From Nocardiopsis sinuspersici (GTDB lineage: Bacteria; Actinomycetota; Actinomycetes; Streptosporangiales; Streptosporangiaceae), in NCBI GenBank assembly GCA_008638415.1, contig VWVT01000013.1, forward strand, positions 103,163-167,162: DNA of 64,000 nucleotides, given 5' to 3'. Below, piece by piece: positions 43,692-52,700 of this stretch; positions within the stretch are counted from its first letter, which is position 1, and every line of letters starts with the position of its first letter. The translations under genes were made by a program, and so were the position numbers. Under the pieces are notes generated by a model. It had not been told where the DNA came from, ran no database searches, and worked only from the letters and a program-made list of their open reading frames with translations.

Positions 43692-43703
43692 GTGGCCAAC
43701 GTA
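43692..43703 (-). promoter_or_regulatory. -10 box directly before a leaderless GTG start
   Basis: TACGTT then 6 nt (GGCCAC) and the GTG. The same arrangement precedes the two paralogues, implying transcription starts at the initiation codon. Confidence 0.6.
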
Positions 43704-43836
43704 TCCGCGGAAGCACCAAGGGAAGTTCTGTGAAACGCCTATTCGGGTATGTGGTGTGGCAACGACGGGCAAGGGGCCTCCCCGCCGGCCGGCACCGCAC
43801 CCCGGAGCCCGGGCCCGCCGACCGCGGCCGGAGGGC

Positions 43837-44340
43837 TCAGGGGGCCCCGGGCAGGCTCACGAAGACCAGGGCCGAGACCAGGAGCAGCAGGGCGCCCGTG
43901 ATCACGGTCGCCGCGGCGGCCCAGCGGGCCCAGGCCCGGGTGGCGGCGTTGCCCCGGAACAGCGCCACGGCCCCGGCGAGCACGGCCAGGGCGCTCAGGC
44001 CGCCCGCCGCGGTCACCTCGCCCGTGTACATGCTAATCTCCCCCTGGTTGCGCACCGTCGGGATCCCGCCCACGAAGAACCAGCCGAAGAGCTGGAGGAG
44101 CCGGGTGTTGAGGGCGACCAGGGCGAACAGCATCAGTCCGATGACGCTGAAGGTCTCGGCGGAGAACAGCCCGCCCGTCGCGGGGGCCGTCCCCATCGGT
44201 GTGCCCGCGAGGAAGGCGTCGCCCGCCCCGGTGTCCGGGGAGGAGGCCTCGGTCGCGGTGTCCGTGGAGGGGGCCGCGGCGGACTCGTCCGCGGGGGAGG
44301 AGCGGTCGGCGGGGTTCTTGTCTTCTGGAGAGGTACTCAC
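43837..44340 (-). CDS. Tandem paralogue 2: membrane protein of unknown function
   Basis: 167 residues from GTG 44340 (MSTSPEDKNPAD). Same plan: acidic Ser/Thr/Ala-rich N-terminus, GLFSAETFSVIGLMLFALVAL, then a loop with PTVRNQGEISMYTG, a pair of Ala-rich membrane segments and NAATRAWARWAA before the last segment. TATTTT lies 7 nt before the GTG and no Shine-Dalgarno is present. Identical in length to paralogue 3. Confidence 0.75.
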   Translation of the reverse strand: MSTSPEDKNPADRSSPADESAAAPSTDTATEASSPDTGAGDAFLAGTPMGTAPATGGLFSAETFSVIGLMLFALVALNTRLLQLFGWFFVGGIPTVRNQGEISMYTGEVTAAGGLSALAVLAGAVALFRGNAATRAWARWAAAATVITGALLLLVSALVFVSLPGAP

Positions 44341-44353
44341 GGCGCCAAAAATA
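44341..44353 (-). promoter_or_regulatory. -10 box directly before a leaderless GTG start
   Basis: TATTTT followed by 7 nt (TGGCGCC) and the GTG of paralogue 2. Confidence 0.6.
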
Positions 44354-44456
44354 CCGCGCGCGTATCCCGGTTCGGAGGGGAGATAACACACGCTCCGTGG
44401 CCACTTTCGGCCATATCGTGATCAGTCGCCCGTTCCGCTGCTCGAAGGGCGAAGCC

Positions 44457-44485
44457 GGGGCCCGGCTCCCGGAGGGCCGGGCCCC
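44457..44485 (-). terminator. Hairpin terminator after paralogue 3
   Basis: 10-bp stem GGGGCCCGGC / GCCGGGCCCC with a 9-nt loop, 12 bp past the stop of the gene ending at 44498. Confidence 0.7.
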
Positions 44486-44497
44486 GTGCCCGGGCGG

Positions 44498-45001
44498 TCA
44501 TCCCGTCGGCATCATGGGGGGCTGCTGCGCCACCCCGGCCGGTACCTGGAGATAGGTCAGGACCGCCACGACCACGAGCAGCAGGCCCGTGATCAGGACG
44601 GCCGAGGCGGTCCAGCGAGCCCAGTCCCGGGTCCCGGTACCGGAGAGGACGAGGGCGAGGGCGGCCGTGAGCGCGCTGGCCGCGGCCAGCGTGCCGCTGA
44701 CGGTGATCTGCGTGTTGAGCTGGGCCACCTGCGCCACGGTCACGGGCTGGTCGCCGATGGAGCTCACGGTCGTGAGCAGCCCGATCAGCTGGCCGGAGAA
44801 CATGGTGATGGCGAGAAGGAACAGGGCGACCAGGCCGAAGGTCTCCGTGGAGAGCACGCCCCCGGGTCGGGGGTCGGCCATGAAGGCGGACTCCTCGGCG
44901 GCCTCCGCCTCCGTGGCCTCGTCGTGTTCCACGGCCTCGCCGGGCTCGTCGGTCTCTGGGCTGTGGTCGGTCGGGCCGGTGTTTTCCAGTGAGGTGCTCA
45001 A
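44498..45001 (-). CDS. Tandem paralogue 3: membrane protein of unknown function
   Basis: 167 residues from TTG 45001 (MSTSLENTGPTD). Acidic N-terminus, then GVLSTETFGLVALFLLAITMFSGQLIGLL, a loop IGDQPVTVAQVAQLNTQITVSG nearly repeating paralogue 1 (IGDQPVPVDQVTQFSIQVIISG), then GTRDWARWTASAVLITGLLLV and a Gln/Pro/Met-rich tail. TACGTT 6 nt before TTG suggests a leaderless mRNA. The TTG start rests on alignment with the paralogues. Confidence 0.72.
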   Translation of the reverse strand: MSTSLENTGPTDHSPETDEPGEAVEHDEATEAEAAEESAFMADPRPGGVLSTETFGLVALFLLAITMFSGQLIGLLTTVSSIGDQPVTVAQVAQLNTQITVSGTLAAASALTAALALVLSGTGTRDWARWTASAVLITGLLLVVVAVLTYLQVPAGVAQQPPMMPTG

Positions 45002-45013
45002 GCGGCCAACGTA
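45002..45013 (-). promoter_or_regulatory. -10 box directly before a leaderless TTG start
   Basis: TACGTT plus 6 nt (GGCCGC) before the TTG of paralogue 3, matching paralogue 1 base for base in the hexamer. Confidence 0.6.
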
Positions 45014-45339
45014 CCCGTGGCCCGGCGTAAAGGGCACCTAAGGCTCTCTCCCGGCCGGCGCGCGCCCCTGGACGGTGGCCGCGGTCAGCCCCGAGCCGGC
45101 GTACCGGCCGCCCCGGAGGTTCGGACCGAAGCACACGCTGATCGCTTCCGGCGGCATCAGGGCCGGCCGCCTCCGGCGTCACGGCTGACTCGCGGGTCCG
45201 CGAGAAGGGAGCCGGGAGAGGAGGCGGGTGCGGCGCGCATACCGTGACCGCCCCCGGCCCCGCCGTGGCCGGCCGCCCGTTCCCATAAAACAATCACACG
45301 TGCTTGTTTTATCGTGTGGTCGGTGTCACGCTCGTGTCC
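45014..45339. other. 326-bp divergent region before the AtuA operon
   Basis: No gene. GC-rich apart from the AT-rich operator at 45285-45312. Confidence 0.5.
45285..45312. promoter_or_regulatory. TetR-type operator of the AtuA operon
   Basis: ATAAAACAA-N10-TTGTTTTAT, perfect 9-bp arms, AT-rich in a GC-rich setting, 28 bp before the AtuA ATG. A second nested repeat CACACG...CGTGTG overlaps it. The TetR gene at the end of the operon is the likely partner. Confidence 0.75.
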
Positions 45340-47082
45340 ATGACTGCGACACCGGTGCCCCCGCTGCGGGTCGGGAACGCCTCCGGCTTCTACGGAGACC
45401 GCTTCTCCGCCATCCACGAGATGCTCACCGAGGGACCCCTGGACGTCCTCACCGGTGACTACCTGGCCGAACTGACCATGGCCATCCTCGGCCGCGACCA
45501 GCTCGGCGACCCCGGCCGCGGCTACGCCCGCACCTTCCTGCGGCAGATGCGCGACAGCCTGGAACTGATCATGGAGCGCCGGATCCGCGTGGTCACCAAC
45601 GCGGGCGGCCTCAACCCGCGCGGGCTCGCCGACAGGCTCACCGAGCTCGCCGAGGGACTCGGCCTCGAACCGCGCATCGCCTGTGTGACCGGCGACGACC
45701 TCATCGACCGGGCCGAGGAGCTGGGCCTCGGCTCCCCGCTGACCGCCAACGCCTACCTGGGCGCCTTCGGTATCGCCGCGTGCCTGGACGCGGGCGCCGA
45801 CATCGTCGTCACCGGCCGTGTCACCGACGCCTCCCTGGCCGTGGGCCCCGCCGCCTCCCACTTCGGATGGTCCCCCGACGACCTGGACGCCCTGGCCGGG
45901 GCCACCGTCGCGGGACACGTCATCGAGTGCGGCACCCAGGCCACCGGCGGCAACTACGCCCCGCCGGCCGGGAAGCGGGACGAGGTGGGCGATCCGGACC
46001 GCCCCGGCTTCCCGCTCGCGGAGATCCACGCGGACGGCAGCGCGGTCATCACCAAGCACCCCGGCAGCGGCGGCGCCGTCACCACGGGGACCGTCACCGC
46101 CCAGCTCGTCTACGAGGTCTCCGGGCCCCGCTACGCCGGTCCCGACGTCACCGCCCGCCTGGACACCGTCCGCCTCACGCAGGAGGGGCCCGACCGCGTC
46201 CTGCTCAGCGGGGCGCGCGGAGAGGAGCCGCCCGCCGACCTCAAGGTGGGCCTGACCAACATCACCGGCTTCCGCAACGAGGTCGAGTTCCTTGTCCCCG
46301 GGCTGGACGCCGAGGCCAAGGCCGCACTGGCCGAGCGCCAGCTGCGCGCCGGGCTGGCCGCGCGCGAGCCGCAGGACCTGCGCTTCACGTTCGTGCCCGC
46401 CGAGGACCCCCACGGCCCGACCCAGGACGCGGCCACCGCCCGGCTGCGCGTGGTCGCCCGCGACCACGACCCCGCCGCCATCGGACGCTCCTTCGGCGCG
46501 GCCGCCGTGGAACTGGCCCTGGGCAGCTACGCCGGTTTCCACCTCACCGCGCCGCCGCGCGACGCCCGGCCCGACGGGGTCGCCGCCACCCACGTCCTCG
46601 TGCCCGCCACCGAGGTGGAGCACACCGCGATCCTCCCCGACGGCCGGCGGATGGCCATCGCACCCGCGCCCCGCACCCGCGACCTGGCCGAGGTCCCCGA
46701 ACCCCCGCTGCCCGAGCCCCTGCCGGAGGGCCCCACCCGGTCCGCGCCCCTCGGCCTGGTCCTGGGCGCGCGCAGCGGCGACAAGGGCGCCGACGCCAAC
46801 CTGGGCGTGTGGGCGGACACCGATCCGGCGTGGCGGTGGCTGGCCACCACCCTCACCGCCGACCTGCTGCGCGAGCTGCTCCCCGAGACCGCCGACCTGA
46901 GGGTCACCCGGTACCTGCTGCCCCACCTGCGCGCCGCCAACTTCTGGATCGAGGGCATGCTCGCCCCCGGCACCGCCCGACGCGAGGGAGCCGATCCGCA
47001 GGCCAAGGGGCTGGGGGAGTGGCTGCGCGCGCGGAGGGCGCCGGTCCCCGAGGCGCTGCTGCCGGAGGTGGAGCGGCCGTGA
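45340..47082 (+). CDS. AtuA-like (DUF1446) protein
   Basis: 580 residues from ATG 45340; no Shine-Dalgarno. Matches the acyclic terpene utilisation AtuA family: VGNASGFYGDRF at the start, VTNAGGLNPRGLADRLTEL, TANAYLGAFGIAACLDAGADIVVTGRVTDASL, ECGTQATGGNYA and GGAVTTGTVTAQLVYE; the C-terminal extra domain (LGARSGDKGADANLGVWA) is fused here. The biochemical role of AtuA is unknown, although it is required for citronellol/geraniol catabolism in Pseudomonas. First gene of the operon; overlaps the next by GTGA. Confidence 0.9.
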   Translation: MTATPVPPLRVGNASGFYGDRFSAIHEMLTEGPLDVLTGDYLAELTMAILGRDQLGDPGRGYARTFLRQMRDSLELIMERRIRVVTNAGGLNPRGLADRLTELAEGLGLEPRIACVTGDDLIDRAEELGLGSPLTANAYLGAFGIAACLDAGADIVVTGRVTDASLAVGPAASHFGWSPDDLDALAGATVAGHVIECGTQATGGNYAPPAGKRDEVGDPDRPGFPLAEIHADGSAVITKHPGSGGAVTTGTVTAQLVYEVSGPRYAGPDVTARLDTVRLTQEGPDRVLLSGARGEEPPADLKVGLTNITGFRNEVEFLVPGLDAEAKAALAERQLRAGLAAREPQDLRFTFVPAEDPHGPTQDAATARLRVVARDHDPAAIGRSFGAAAVELALGSYAGFHLTAPPRDARPDGVAATHVLVPATEVEHTAILPDGRRMAIAPAPRTRDLAEVPEPPLPEPLPEGPTRSAPLGLVLGARSGDKGADANLGVWADTDPAWRWLATTLTADLLRELLPETADLRVTRYLLPHLRAANFWIEGMLAPGTARREGADPQAKGLGEWLRARRAPVPEALLPEVERP

Positions 47083-48677
47083 GCACCCTGGGAACCCGGC
47101 TCGACACCGCCTCGCCCGACTTCGCGCGGTCCCGCGAGGCCATGCTCGCCAAACTCGCCGAGATCGACGCCGAACACGCCAAGGCCATGGCCGGAGGCGG
47201 CGAGCGCTACGTGGAGCGCCACCGCGCCCGGGGCGGGCTGCTGGCCCGCGAGCGGATCGAACTCCTCCTGGACGAGGGCAGCCCCTTCCTGGAACTGTCG
47301 CCGCTCGCCGCGTGGGGCAGCGACTTCCACGTGGGCGCCGGCGTCGTCACCGGCGTGGGCGTCGTCTCCGGCGTGGAGTGCGTGCTGGTGGCCAACGACC
47401 CCACGGTGCGCGGCGGATCCAGCAACCCGTGGACCCTGAAGAAGTCCGCGCGGGCCGCGGAGATCGCCGAGCACAACCGGATGCCGCTGATCAGCCTGGT
47501 GGAGTCCGGCGGCGCCGACCTGCCCACCCAGAAGGAGATCTTCATCCCCGGGGGCCGCACCTTCCGCGACCTGACCCGCCTGTCCGCCGCCGGGATCCCC
47601 ACGATCGCCCTGGTCTTCGGCAACTCCACGGCCGGAGGCGCCTACGTCCCCGGCATGAGCGACCACGTGGTCATGGTGCGCGATCGCTCCAAGGTGTTCC
47701 TGGGCGGTCCGCCGCTGGTCAGGGCCGCCACGGGGGAGGAGAGCGACGACGAGTCGCTGGGCGGCGCGCGCATGCACGCCGAGGTGTCCGGGCTCGCCGA
47801 CCACCTGGCCGAGGACGAATGCGACGCGATCCGTATCGGTAGGCGCGTCGTCGCCCGGCTCAACCACCGCAAGGAGGGCCCCGGGCCGAAGGCGGGCGCC
47901 CGCGCGCCCCTCCACGACCCCGAGGACCTGCTCGGCGTCATGCCGCCCGACCTCAAGGTGCCCGTGGACCCGCGCGAGATCATCGCCCGGATCGTGGACG
48001 GCTCGGAGTTCGACGAGTTCAAGCCCTCCTACGGCGGCGGTCTGGTCACCGGCTGGGCGAACCTGCACGGCTACCCCGTCGGCGTCCTGGCCAACGGCAA
48101 CGGCGTGCTGTTCAGCGCCGAGGCCCAGAAGGCCGCCCAGTTCATCCAGCTCGCCAACCGCGCCGACACCCCGCTGGTGTTCCTGCACAACACCACCGGC
48201 TACATGGTCGGCCGCGAGTACGAGCAGGGCGGCATCATCAAACACGGCTCGATGATGATCAACGCCGTCTCCAACAGCACCGTCCCGCACTTCTCGGTGC
48301 TCGTGGGCGCCTCCTACGGCGCCGGCCACTACGGGATGTGCGGGCGGGCCTACGACCCCCGCTTCCTGTTCGCCTGGCCCAGCGCGCGCTCCGCCGTCAT
48401 GGGTCCCCGGCAGCTCGCCGAGGTCCTGTCCATCGTCGCCCGCCAGTCCGCGGCCAGGAAGGGACAGCCCTACGACGAGGAACAGGACGCCGCGGTCCGG
48501 GAGATGGTCGAGAACCAGATCGAGGCCGAGTCGCTGCCGCTGTTCCTGTCCGGGCGGGTCTACGACGACGGCGTCATCGACCCCCGCGACACCCGTACCG
48601 TCCTGGGGCTGTGCCTGTCCCACGCCCACAACGCGCCCGTCCGCGGCACCGACCGCTTCGGCGTCTTCCGGATGTGA
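47079..48677 (+). CDS. Acyl-CoA carboxylase beta subunit (carboxyltransferase), AtuC-like
   Basis: 532 residues, GTG 47079. Carboxyltransferase with [56 protein letters not shown] and a second half with HNTTGYMVGREYEQGGIIKHG and GAGHYGMCGRAYDPRFLFAWP. Related to methylcrotonyl/geranyl-CoA carboxylase beta chains, but the DLPTQ-IFIPGG region differs from the MCC-type protein at 11891-13516, so a distinct substrate is likely. Works with the biotin protein encoded next. Confidence 0.92.
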   Translation: MSTLGTRLDTASPDFARSREAMLAKLAEIDAEHAKAMAGGGERYVERHRARGGLLARERIELLLDEGSPFLELSPLAAWGSDFHVGAGVVTGVGVVSGVECVLVANDPTVRGGSSNPWTLKKSARAAEIAEHNRMPLISLVESGGADLPTQKEIFIPGGRTFRDLTRLSAAGIPTIALVFGNSTAGGAYVPGMSDHVVMVRDRSKVFLGGPPLVRAATGEESDDESLGGARMHAEVSGLADHLAEDECDAIRIGRRVVARLNHRKEGPGPKAGARAPLHDPEDLLGVMPPDLKVPVDPREIIARIVDGSEFDEFKPSYGGGLVTGWANLHGYPVGVLANGNGVLFSAEAQKAAQFIQLANRADTPLVFLHNTTGYMVGREYEQGGIIKHGSMMINAVSNSTVPHFSVLVGASYGAGHYGMCGRAYDPRFLFAWPSARSAVMGPRQLAEVLSIVARQSAARKGQPYDEEQDAAVREMVENQIEAESLPLFLSGRVYDDGVIDPRDTRTVLGLCLSHAHNAPVRGTDRFGVFRM

Positions 48678-48691
48678 GCGGAGAGGAAACC

Positions 48692-50755
48692 TTGAACGAC
48701 GTGCCCTTCACCACGGGCCGGGAAGGGGGGCCGCCCGCCGCCCACCGGCCCGTCGCCTCCCTCCTGGTCGCCAACCGGGGCGAGATCGCCCGCCGGATCA
48801 TGCGCACCTGCCGCCGCCTCGGCGTCACCACGGTCGCGGTCCACGCCCCCGGCGAGGAGGCCGCCGCGCACGTGGCCGAGGCCGACACCGCCGTGCGCCT
48901 GCCCGTCCCCGACGGGCGCGGACCCGTGGACGCCTACCTCGACCCCCGCGCCGTGGTCGGGGCCGCCCTCGCCGCCGGCGCCGACGCCGTCCACCCCGGC
49001 TACGGCTTCCTGTCCGAGAACCCCGGCCTGGCCCGCGCCGTCACCGGCGCCGGACTCACCTGGGTCGGCCCCGCCGCCGAGGCCGTCGAACGCATGGGGG
49101 CCAAGACCCGTGCCAAGCGGATCGCCCGCGAGGCCGGGGTGCCCGTCGCCGACGCCCTCGCCCCCGAGGACGTGCGCGCCGAACACCTGCCCGTGCTGGT
49201 CAAGGCCGTCTCCGGGGGAGGCGGGCGCGGCATGCGCGTGGTCCGCGACCTCGCCGACCTGCCCTCCGAGGCGGACGCCGCCCGCGCCGAGGCGGCCTCC
49301 GCCTTCGGCGACCCGGCCGTGTTCTGCGAGCCCTACGTCCCACGGGGCCGCCACGTCGAGGTGCAGGTCCTGGCCGACGCCCACGGCACCGTCTGGACAC
49401 TGGGCGAGCGCGACTGCTCCGTCCAGCGCCGCCACCAGAAGGTCATCGAGGAGACCCCCGCCCCCGGCCTGCCCGACCCCCTGCGCCGGCGCCTGTACGA
49501 GGCCGCCCGCCGCATGGCCCGCGCCATCGACTACACCGGAGCCGGAACCGCCGAGTTCCTCGTGCCCGTCTCCGCTGGGGGCTTCGGTGATCCCGTCTTC
49601 CTGGAGATGAACACCCGCCTCCAGGTCGAGCACCCCGTCACCGAGTGCGTCACCGGGCTGGACCTGGTCGAGTGGCAGATCCGGATCGCCGAGGGAGAGC
49701 CCCTGCCCGAGGGCGGCCCGCCCGCGCCGCGCGGCCACGCCGTCGAGGCCCGCCTGTACGCCGAGGACCCCCGGGAGGAGTGGCGCCCCCGCACCGGCAC
49801 CCTGCACGCCTTCGACGTCCCCGCCGCCACCGCCCGGTTCGCGCCCCTCACCGCTCCCGGGGTGCGCCTGGACAGCGGCGTCGAGCCCGGCGACACCGTC
49901 GGCACCGACTTCGACCCCCTGCTCGCCAAGGTCGTCGCCCACGGGCACGACCGCCGCGACGCGGTCCGCCGCCTGGCCTCCGCCCTGGCCACCGCGCGCG
50001 TCCACGGGGTGGGCACCAACCGCGACCTGCTCGTACGGACGCTGCGCGACCCCGCGTTCGGGGCGGCCCAGAGCCGTCCCGAGCAACTGCACACCGGCTA
50101 CCTGGACGGCGGGCGGCGCACCGAACTGGCCCGGCCCCTGGCCGGCCCCGCCACCGAGCGCCTGGCCGCGCTGGCCGCGTCCCTGGCCGCCGCCGAGGAC
50201 GCCCGTACCGGCGCCACCGTCCCCGCCGGCATCCCCGCCAACTGGCGCAACCTGGCCTCCCAGCCGCACGTGCGCCGGCACGTCGTCGCGGGGGGAGGGG
50301 AGGTCACCACCGCCTACCGCGCCCTCCGGGGCGCCTACCTGCCGGAACAGGACGGGGTCCGCGTGCTCTCGGCCGCGCCCGGGCTGGTGGTCCTGGAGGA
50401 GCACGGCCTGCGCCGCGCCTTCCACGTCCACCGCGGCGGCGGCGACGTCCACGTCGACTCGCCCCTGGGGCCGGTCACCCTCACCCCCGTCGACCCCCTC
50501 CCCGAACCCGAGGCCGCGGTCGACCCCGGCGCCCTGCCCGCGCCCATGCCGGGCACCGTCACCGCCGTGGACGTCGCCGTGGGGGACCGGGTCGCCGAGG
50601 GCCAGACCCTGCTGCGCATGGAAGCCATGAAGATGGAGCACCGCGTCACCGCCCCCGCCGCCGGTGCCGTCCGGGAGATCCCGGTCGCGGCGGGGCAGAG
50701 GGTGCCCGCCGGGGCACCCCTCGCCGTACTCGACTACGAAGGGGTCCGAACGTGA
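48692..50755 (+). CDS. Acyl-CoA carboxylase alpha subunit (biotin carboxylase + BCCP), AtuF-like
   Basis: 687 residues; TTG 48692 chosen for GGAGAGGAA immediately upstream (GTG 48701 is an alternative). LLVANRGEIARRIMRTC, ATP-grasp loop KAVSGGGGRGM, CSVQRRHQKVIEETP, EMNTRLQVEHPVTE, and C-terminal biotinyl motif MEAMKMEHRV. Supplies carboxybiotin for the preceding carboxyltransferase. Overlaps the dehydrogenase gene by GTGA. Confidence 0.93.
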   Translation: MNDVPFTTGREGGPPAAHRPVASLLVANRGEIARRIMRTCRRLGVTTVAVHAPGEEAAAHVAEADTAVRLPVPDGRGPVDAYLDPRAVVGAALAAGADAVHPGYGFLSENPGLARAVTGAGLTWVGPAAEAVERMGAKTRAKRIAREAGVPVADALAPEDVRAEHLPVLVKAVSGGGGRGMRVVRDLADLPSEADAARAEAASAFGDPAVFCEPYVPRGRHVEVQVLADAHGTVWTLGERDCSVQRRHQKVIEETPAPGLPDPLRRRLYEAARRMARAIDYTGAGTAEFLVPVSAGGFGDPVFLEMNTRLQVEHPVTECVTGLDLVEWQIRIAEGEPLPEGGPPAPRGHAVEARLYAEDPREEWRPRTGTLHAFDVPAATARFAPLTAPGVRLDSGVEPGDTVGTDFDPLLAKVVAHGHDRRDAVRRLASALATARVHGVGTNRDLLVRTLRDPAFGAAQSRPEQLHTGYLDGGRRTELARPLAGPATERLAALAASLAAAEDARTGATVPAGIPANWRNLASQPHVRRHVVAGGGEVTTAYRALRGAYLPEQDGVRVLSAAPGLVVLEEHGLRRAFHVHRGGGDVHVDSPLGPVTLTPVDPLPEPEAAVDPGALPAPMPGTVTAVDVAVGDRVAEGQTLLRMEAMKMEHRVTAPAAGAVREIPVAAGQRVPAGAPLAVLDYEGVRT

Positions 50756-51924
50756 CCGGTGCCATGACCTTCAACGAACCCGCCGAGCGCGTCGAACTGC
50801 GCGCCGCCGTGTCCGCGTTCGCCGCCGGGTACGGGCCCGACTACTACCGGGACAGGGCCCGGGAGGGCGCCTACCTCACCGACCTGTGGCGCGAGGCCGG
50901 CAAGCTCGGCTACCTGGGCGTCAACATCCCCGAGGAGTACGGCGGCGGGGGCGGCGGCATCGGCGACCTGGCCGCGGTCCTGGAGGAGCTCGGCGCCGCC
51001 GGGTGCCCCACCCTGATGATGGTGGTCTCACCGGCCATCTGCGGCACCGTCCTGTCGCGCTTCGGCACCCCCGACCAGCAGCGGCGCTGGCTGCCCGGAC
51101 TGGCCACGGGCGAGACGATCATGGCCTTCGCCATCACCGAGCCCGACGCGGGCTCCAACGCGCACCGCATCACCACCACCGCGCGCCGCGACGGCGACGG
51201 CTGGGTCCTCAACGGCCGCAAGACCTTCATCTCGGGCGTGGACGTCGCCGACGCCGTCCTCGTCGTCGGCCGGGTGCAGGACGAGGACACCGGGCGCCTG
51301 TCCGCCGCGCTGTTCGTGGTGTCCACCGACACCCCCGGATTCGAGGCCCGCCGGATCGAGATGGACCTGGTCAGCCCCGACCACCAGTTCCAGCTCTTCA
51401 TGGACGACGCGCGCCTGCCCGCCGACGCCCTGGTCGGCGACCCCGAGGCCGGGCTCCTCCAGCTCTTCGCGGGGCTCAACCCCGAGCGCGTCATGGCCGC
51501 GTCCCTGGCCACAGGCAGTGCCCGCTACGCCCTGGACAGGGCCGTCGCCTACGCCAAGGAGAGGAGGGTGTGGCGCGACACCCCCATCGGCGCCCACCAG
51601 GGGCTGGCCCACCCGCTGGCACAGGTCAAGATCGAGCTGGAGCAGGCCCGGCTGATGACCCAGCACGCGGCGCTCCGCTACGATTCCGGCGACGACGCGG
51701 GAGCCGGGGAGGCGGCCAACATGGCCAAGTACGCCGCCGCCGAGGCGTGCGTGCGCGCGGTCGACCAGGCCGTGCAGACCCTCGGGGGCAACGGCCTGGC
51801 CAGCGAGTACGGCCTGGGGTCGGCGATCGCCGCCGCCCGCCTGGCGCGCATCGCCCCGGTGAGCCGGGAGATGGTGCTCAACTACGTGGCGCAGCAGTCC
51901 CTCGGCCTGCCCAAGTCGTACTGA
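50752..51924 (+). CDS. Acyl-CoA dehydrogenase of the AtuA operon
   Basis: 390 residues, GTG 50752 (ATG 50764 also possible). N-terminal helical part, FAITEPDAGSNAHRITTTARRDG middle signature and QTLGGNGLASEYGLGSAIAAARLARIAPVS at the end. The usual catalytic segment (Y-E-G-T) is replaced by IAPVSREMVLNYVAQQSLG, a variant seen in a subgroup of actinobacterial acyl-CoA dehydrogenases, so the catalytic base must be elsewhere. Likely produces the alpha,beta-unsaturated CoA that the carboxylase uses. Confidence 0.92.
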   Translation: MTGAMTFNEPAERVELRAAVSAFAAGYGPDYYRDRAREGAYLTDLWREAGKLGYLGVNIPEEYGGGGGGIGDLAAVLEELGAAGCPTLMMVVSPAICGTVLSRFGTPDQQRRWLPGLATGETIMAFAITEPDAGSNAHRITTTARRDGDGWVLNGRKTFISGVDVADAVLVVGRVQDEDTGRLSAALFVVSTDTPGFEARRIEMDLVSPDHQFQLFMDDARLPADALVGDPEAGLLQLFAGLNPERVMAASLATGSARYALDRAVAYAKERRVWRDTPIGAHQGLAHPLAQVKIELEQARLMTQHAALRYDSGDDAGAGEAANMAKYAAAEACVRAVDQAVQTLGGNGLASEYGLGSAIAAARLARIAPVSREMVLNYVAQQSLGLPKSY

Positions 51925-51989
51925 CCGGAGGAACCCCGCCGCGGACGCCCGCAGGAGCGTCCGCGCGGTGTAGTGGGGAGAGGCGACAC

Positions 51990-52604
51990 GTGGACACCGG
52001 GGCCGACCGCGAGCCGCGCCAGGAGCGCAGCCGCGCCACCCGCGCCCGACTGCTGGAGGCCGCCGTGGCCTGCCTGGCCGAACACGGCGCGGCCGGTGCC
52101 ACCGTGGGCGCGGTGGCACGGCGGGCCGGGGTGTCCCGGGGCGCGGCCCAGCACCACTTCCCCACCCGTGAGGACCTGTTCCTGGCCGCGCTGCGGCACA
52201 TGCTCGACAGCAGGGGAGAGGAGCTGCGGCGCGGTGCGGCCGCCGTCCCCGAGGGGCCGGGGCGCACCGAGGCGGTCGTGCAGATGGTCGTGGACGCGTT
52301 CACCGGCGTGGACTTTCGGGCCGCCCTCCAACTGTGGTCGGCGGCCGCGAGCGACCCGGTCCTGCGCGAGCGGATCATCCCCATGGAGGAGCGGATGGGC
52401 CGGGAGGTCCACCGGTCCGCCGTGGCGCTGCTGGACGTGGACGAGACGGTGCCCGGGGTCCGCGAGACCGTACAGGCGACCCTGGACCTGGCGCGCGGCC
52501 TGGGACTGGCCAACCTGCTCACCGACGACGAGCCCCGGCGGCGCCGGATCGTGCGCCAGTGGGCGCGCACACTCGACGAGCAGCTCGGGGAGCGGACCGG
52601 CTGA
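51990..52604 (+). CDS. TetR/AcrR-family regulator of the AtuA operon
   Basis: 204 residues, GTG 51990 with GGGGAGAGG upstream. Helix-turn-helix LLEAAVACLAEHGAAGATVGAVARRAGVSRGAAQHHFPTREDLF. Ligand domain begins about residue 70. Last gene of the operon, 65 bp after the dehydrogenase; likely controls the palindrome at 45285-45312, with an acyl-CoA as probable signal (inference). Confidence 0.88.
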   Translation: MDTGADREPRQERSRATRARLLEAAVACLAEHGAAGATVGAVARRAGVSRGAAQHHFPTREDLFLAALRHMLDSRGEELRRGAAAVPEGPGRTEAVVQMVVDAFTGVDFRAALQLWSAAASDPVLRERIIPMEERMGREVHRSAVALLDVDETVPGVRETVQATLDLARGLGLANLLTDDEPRRRRIVRQWARTLDEQLGERTG

Positions 52605-52700
52605 ACCGGCTACCTAGACGGTACGGAGCGTGTCTATGATCGAAGCAGCGGGCGCGGGCCCGCCGAACGTGTCATCGGGGACGGAGAAGGCGGTGCGAGG

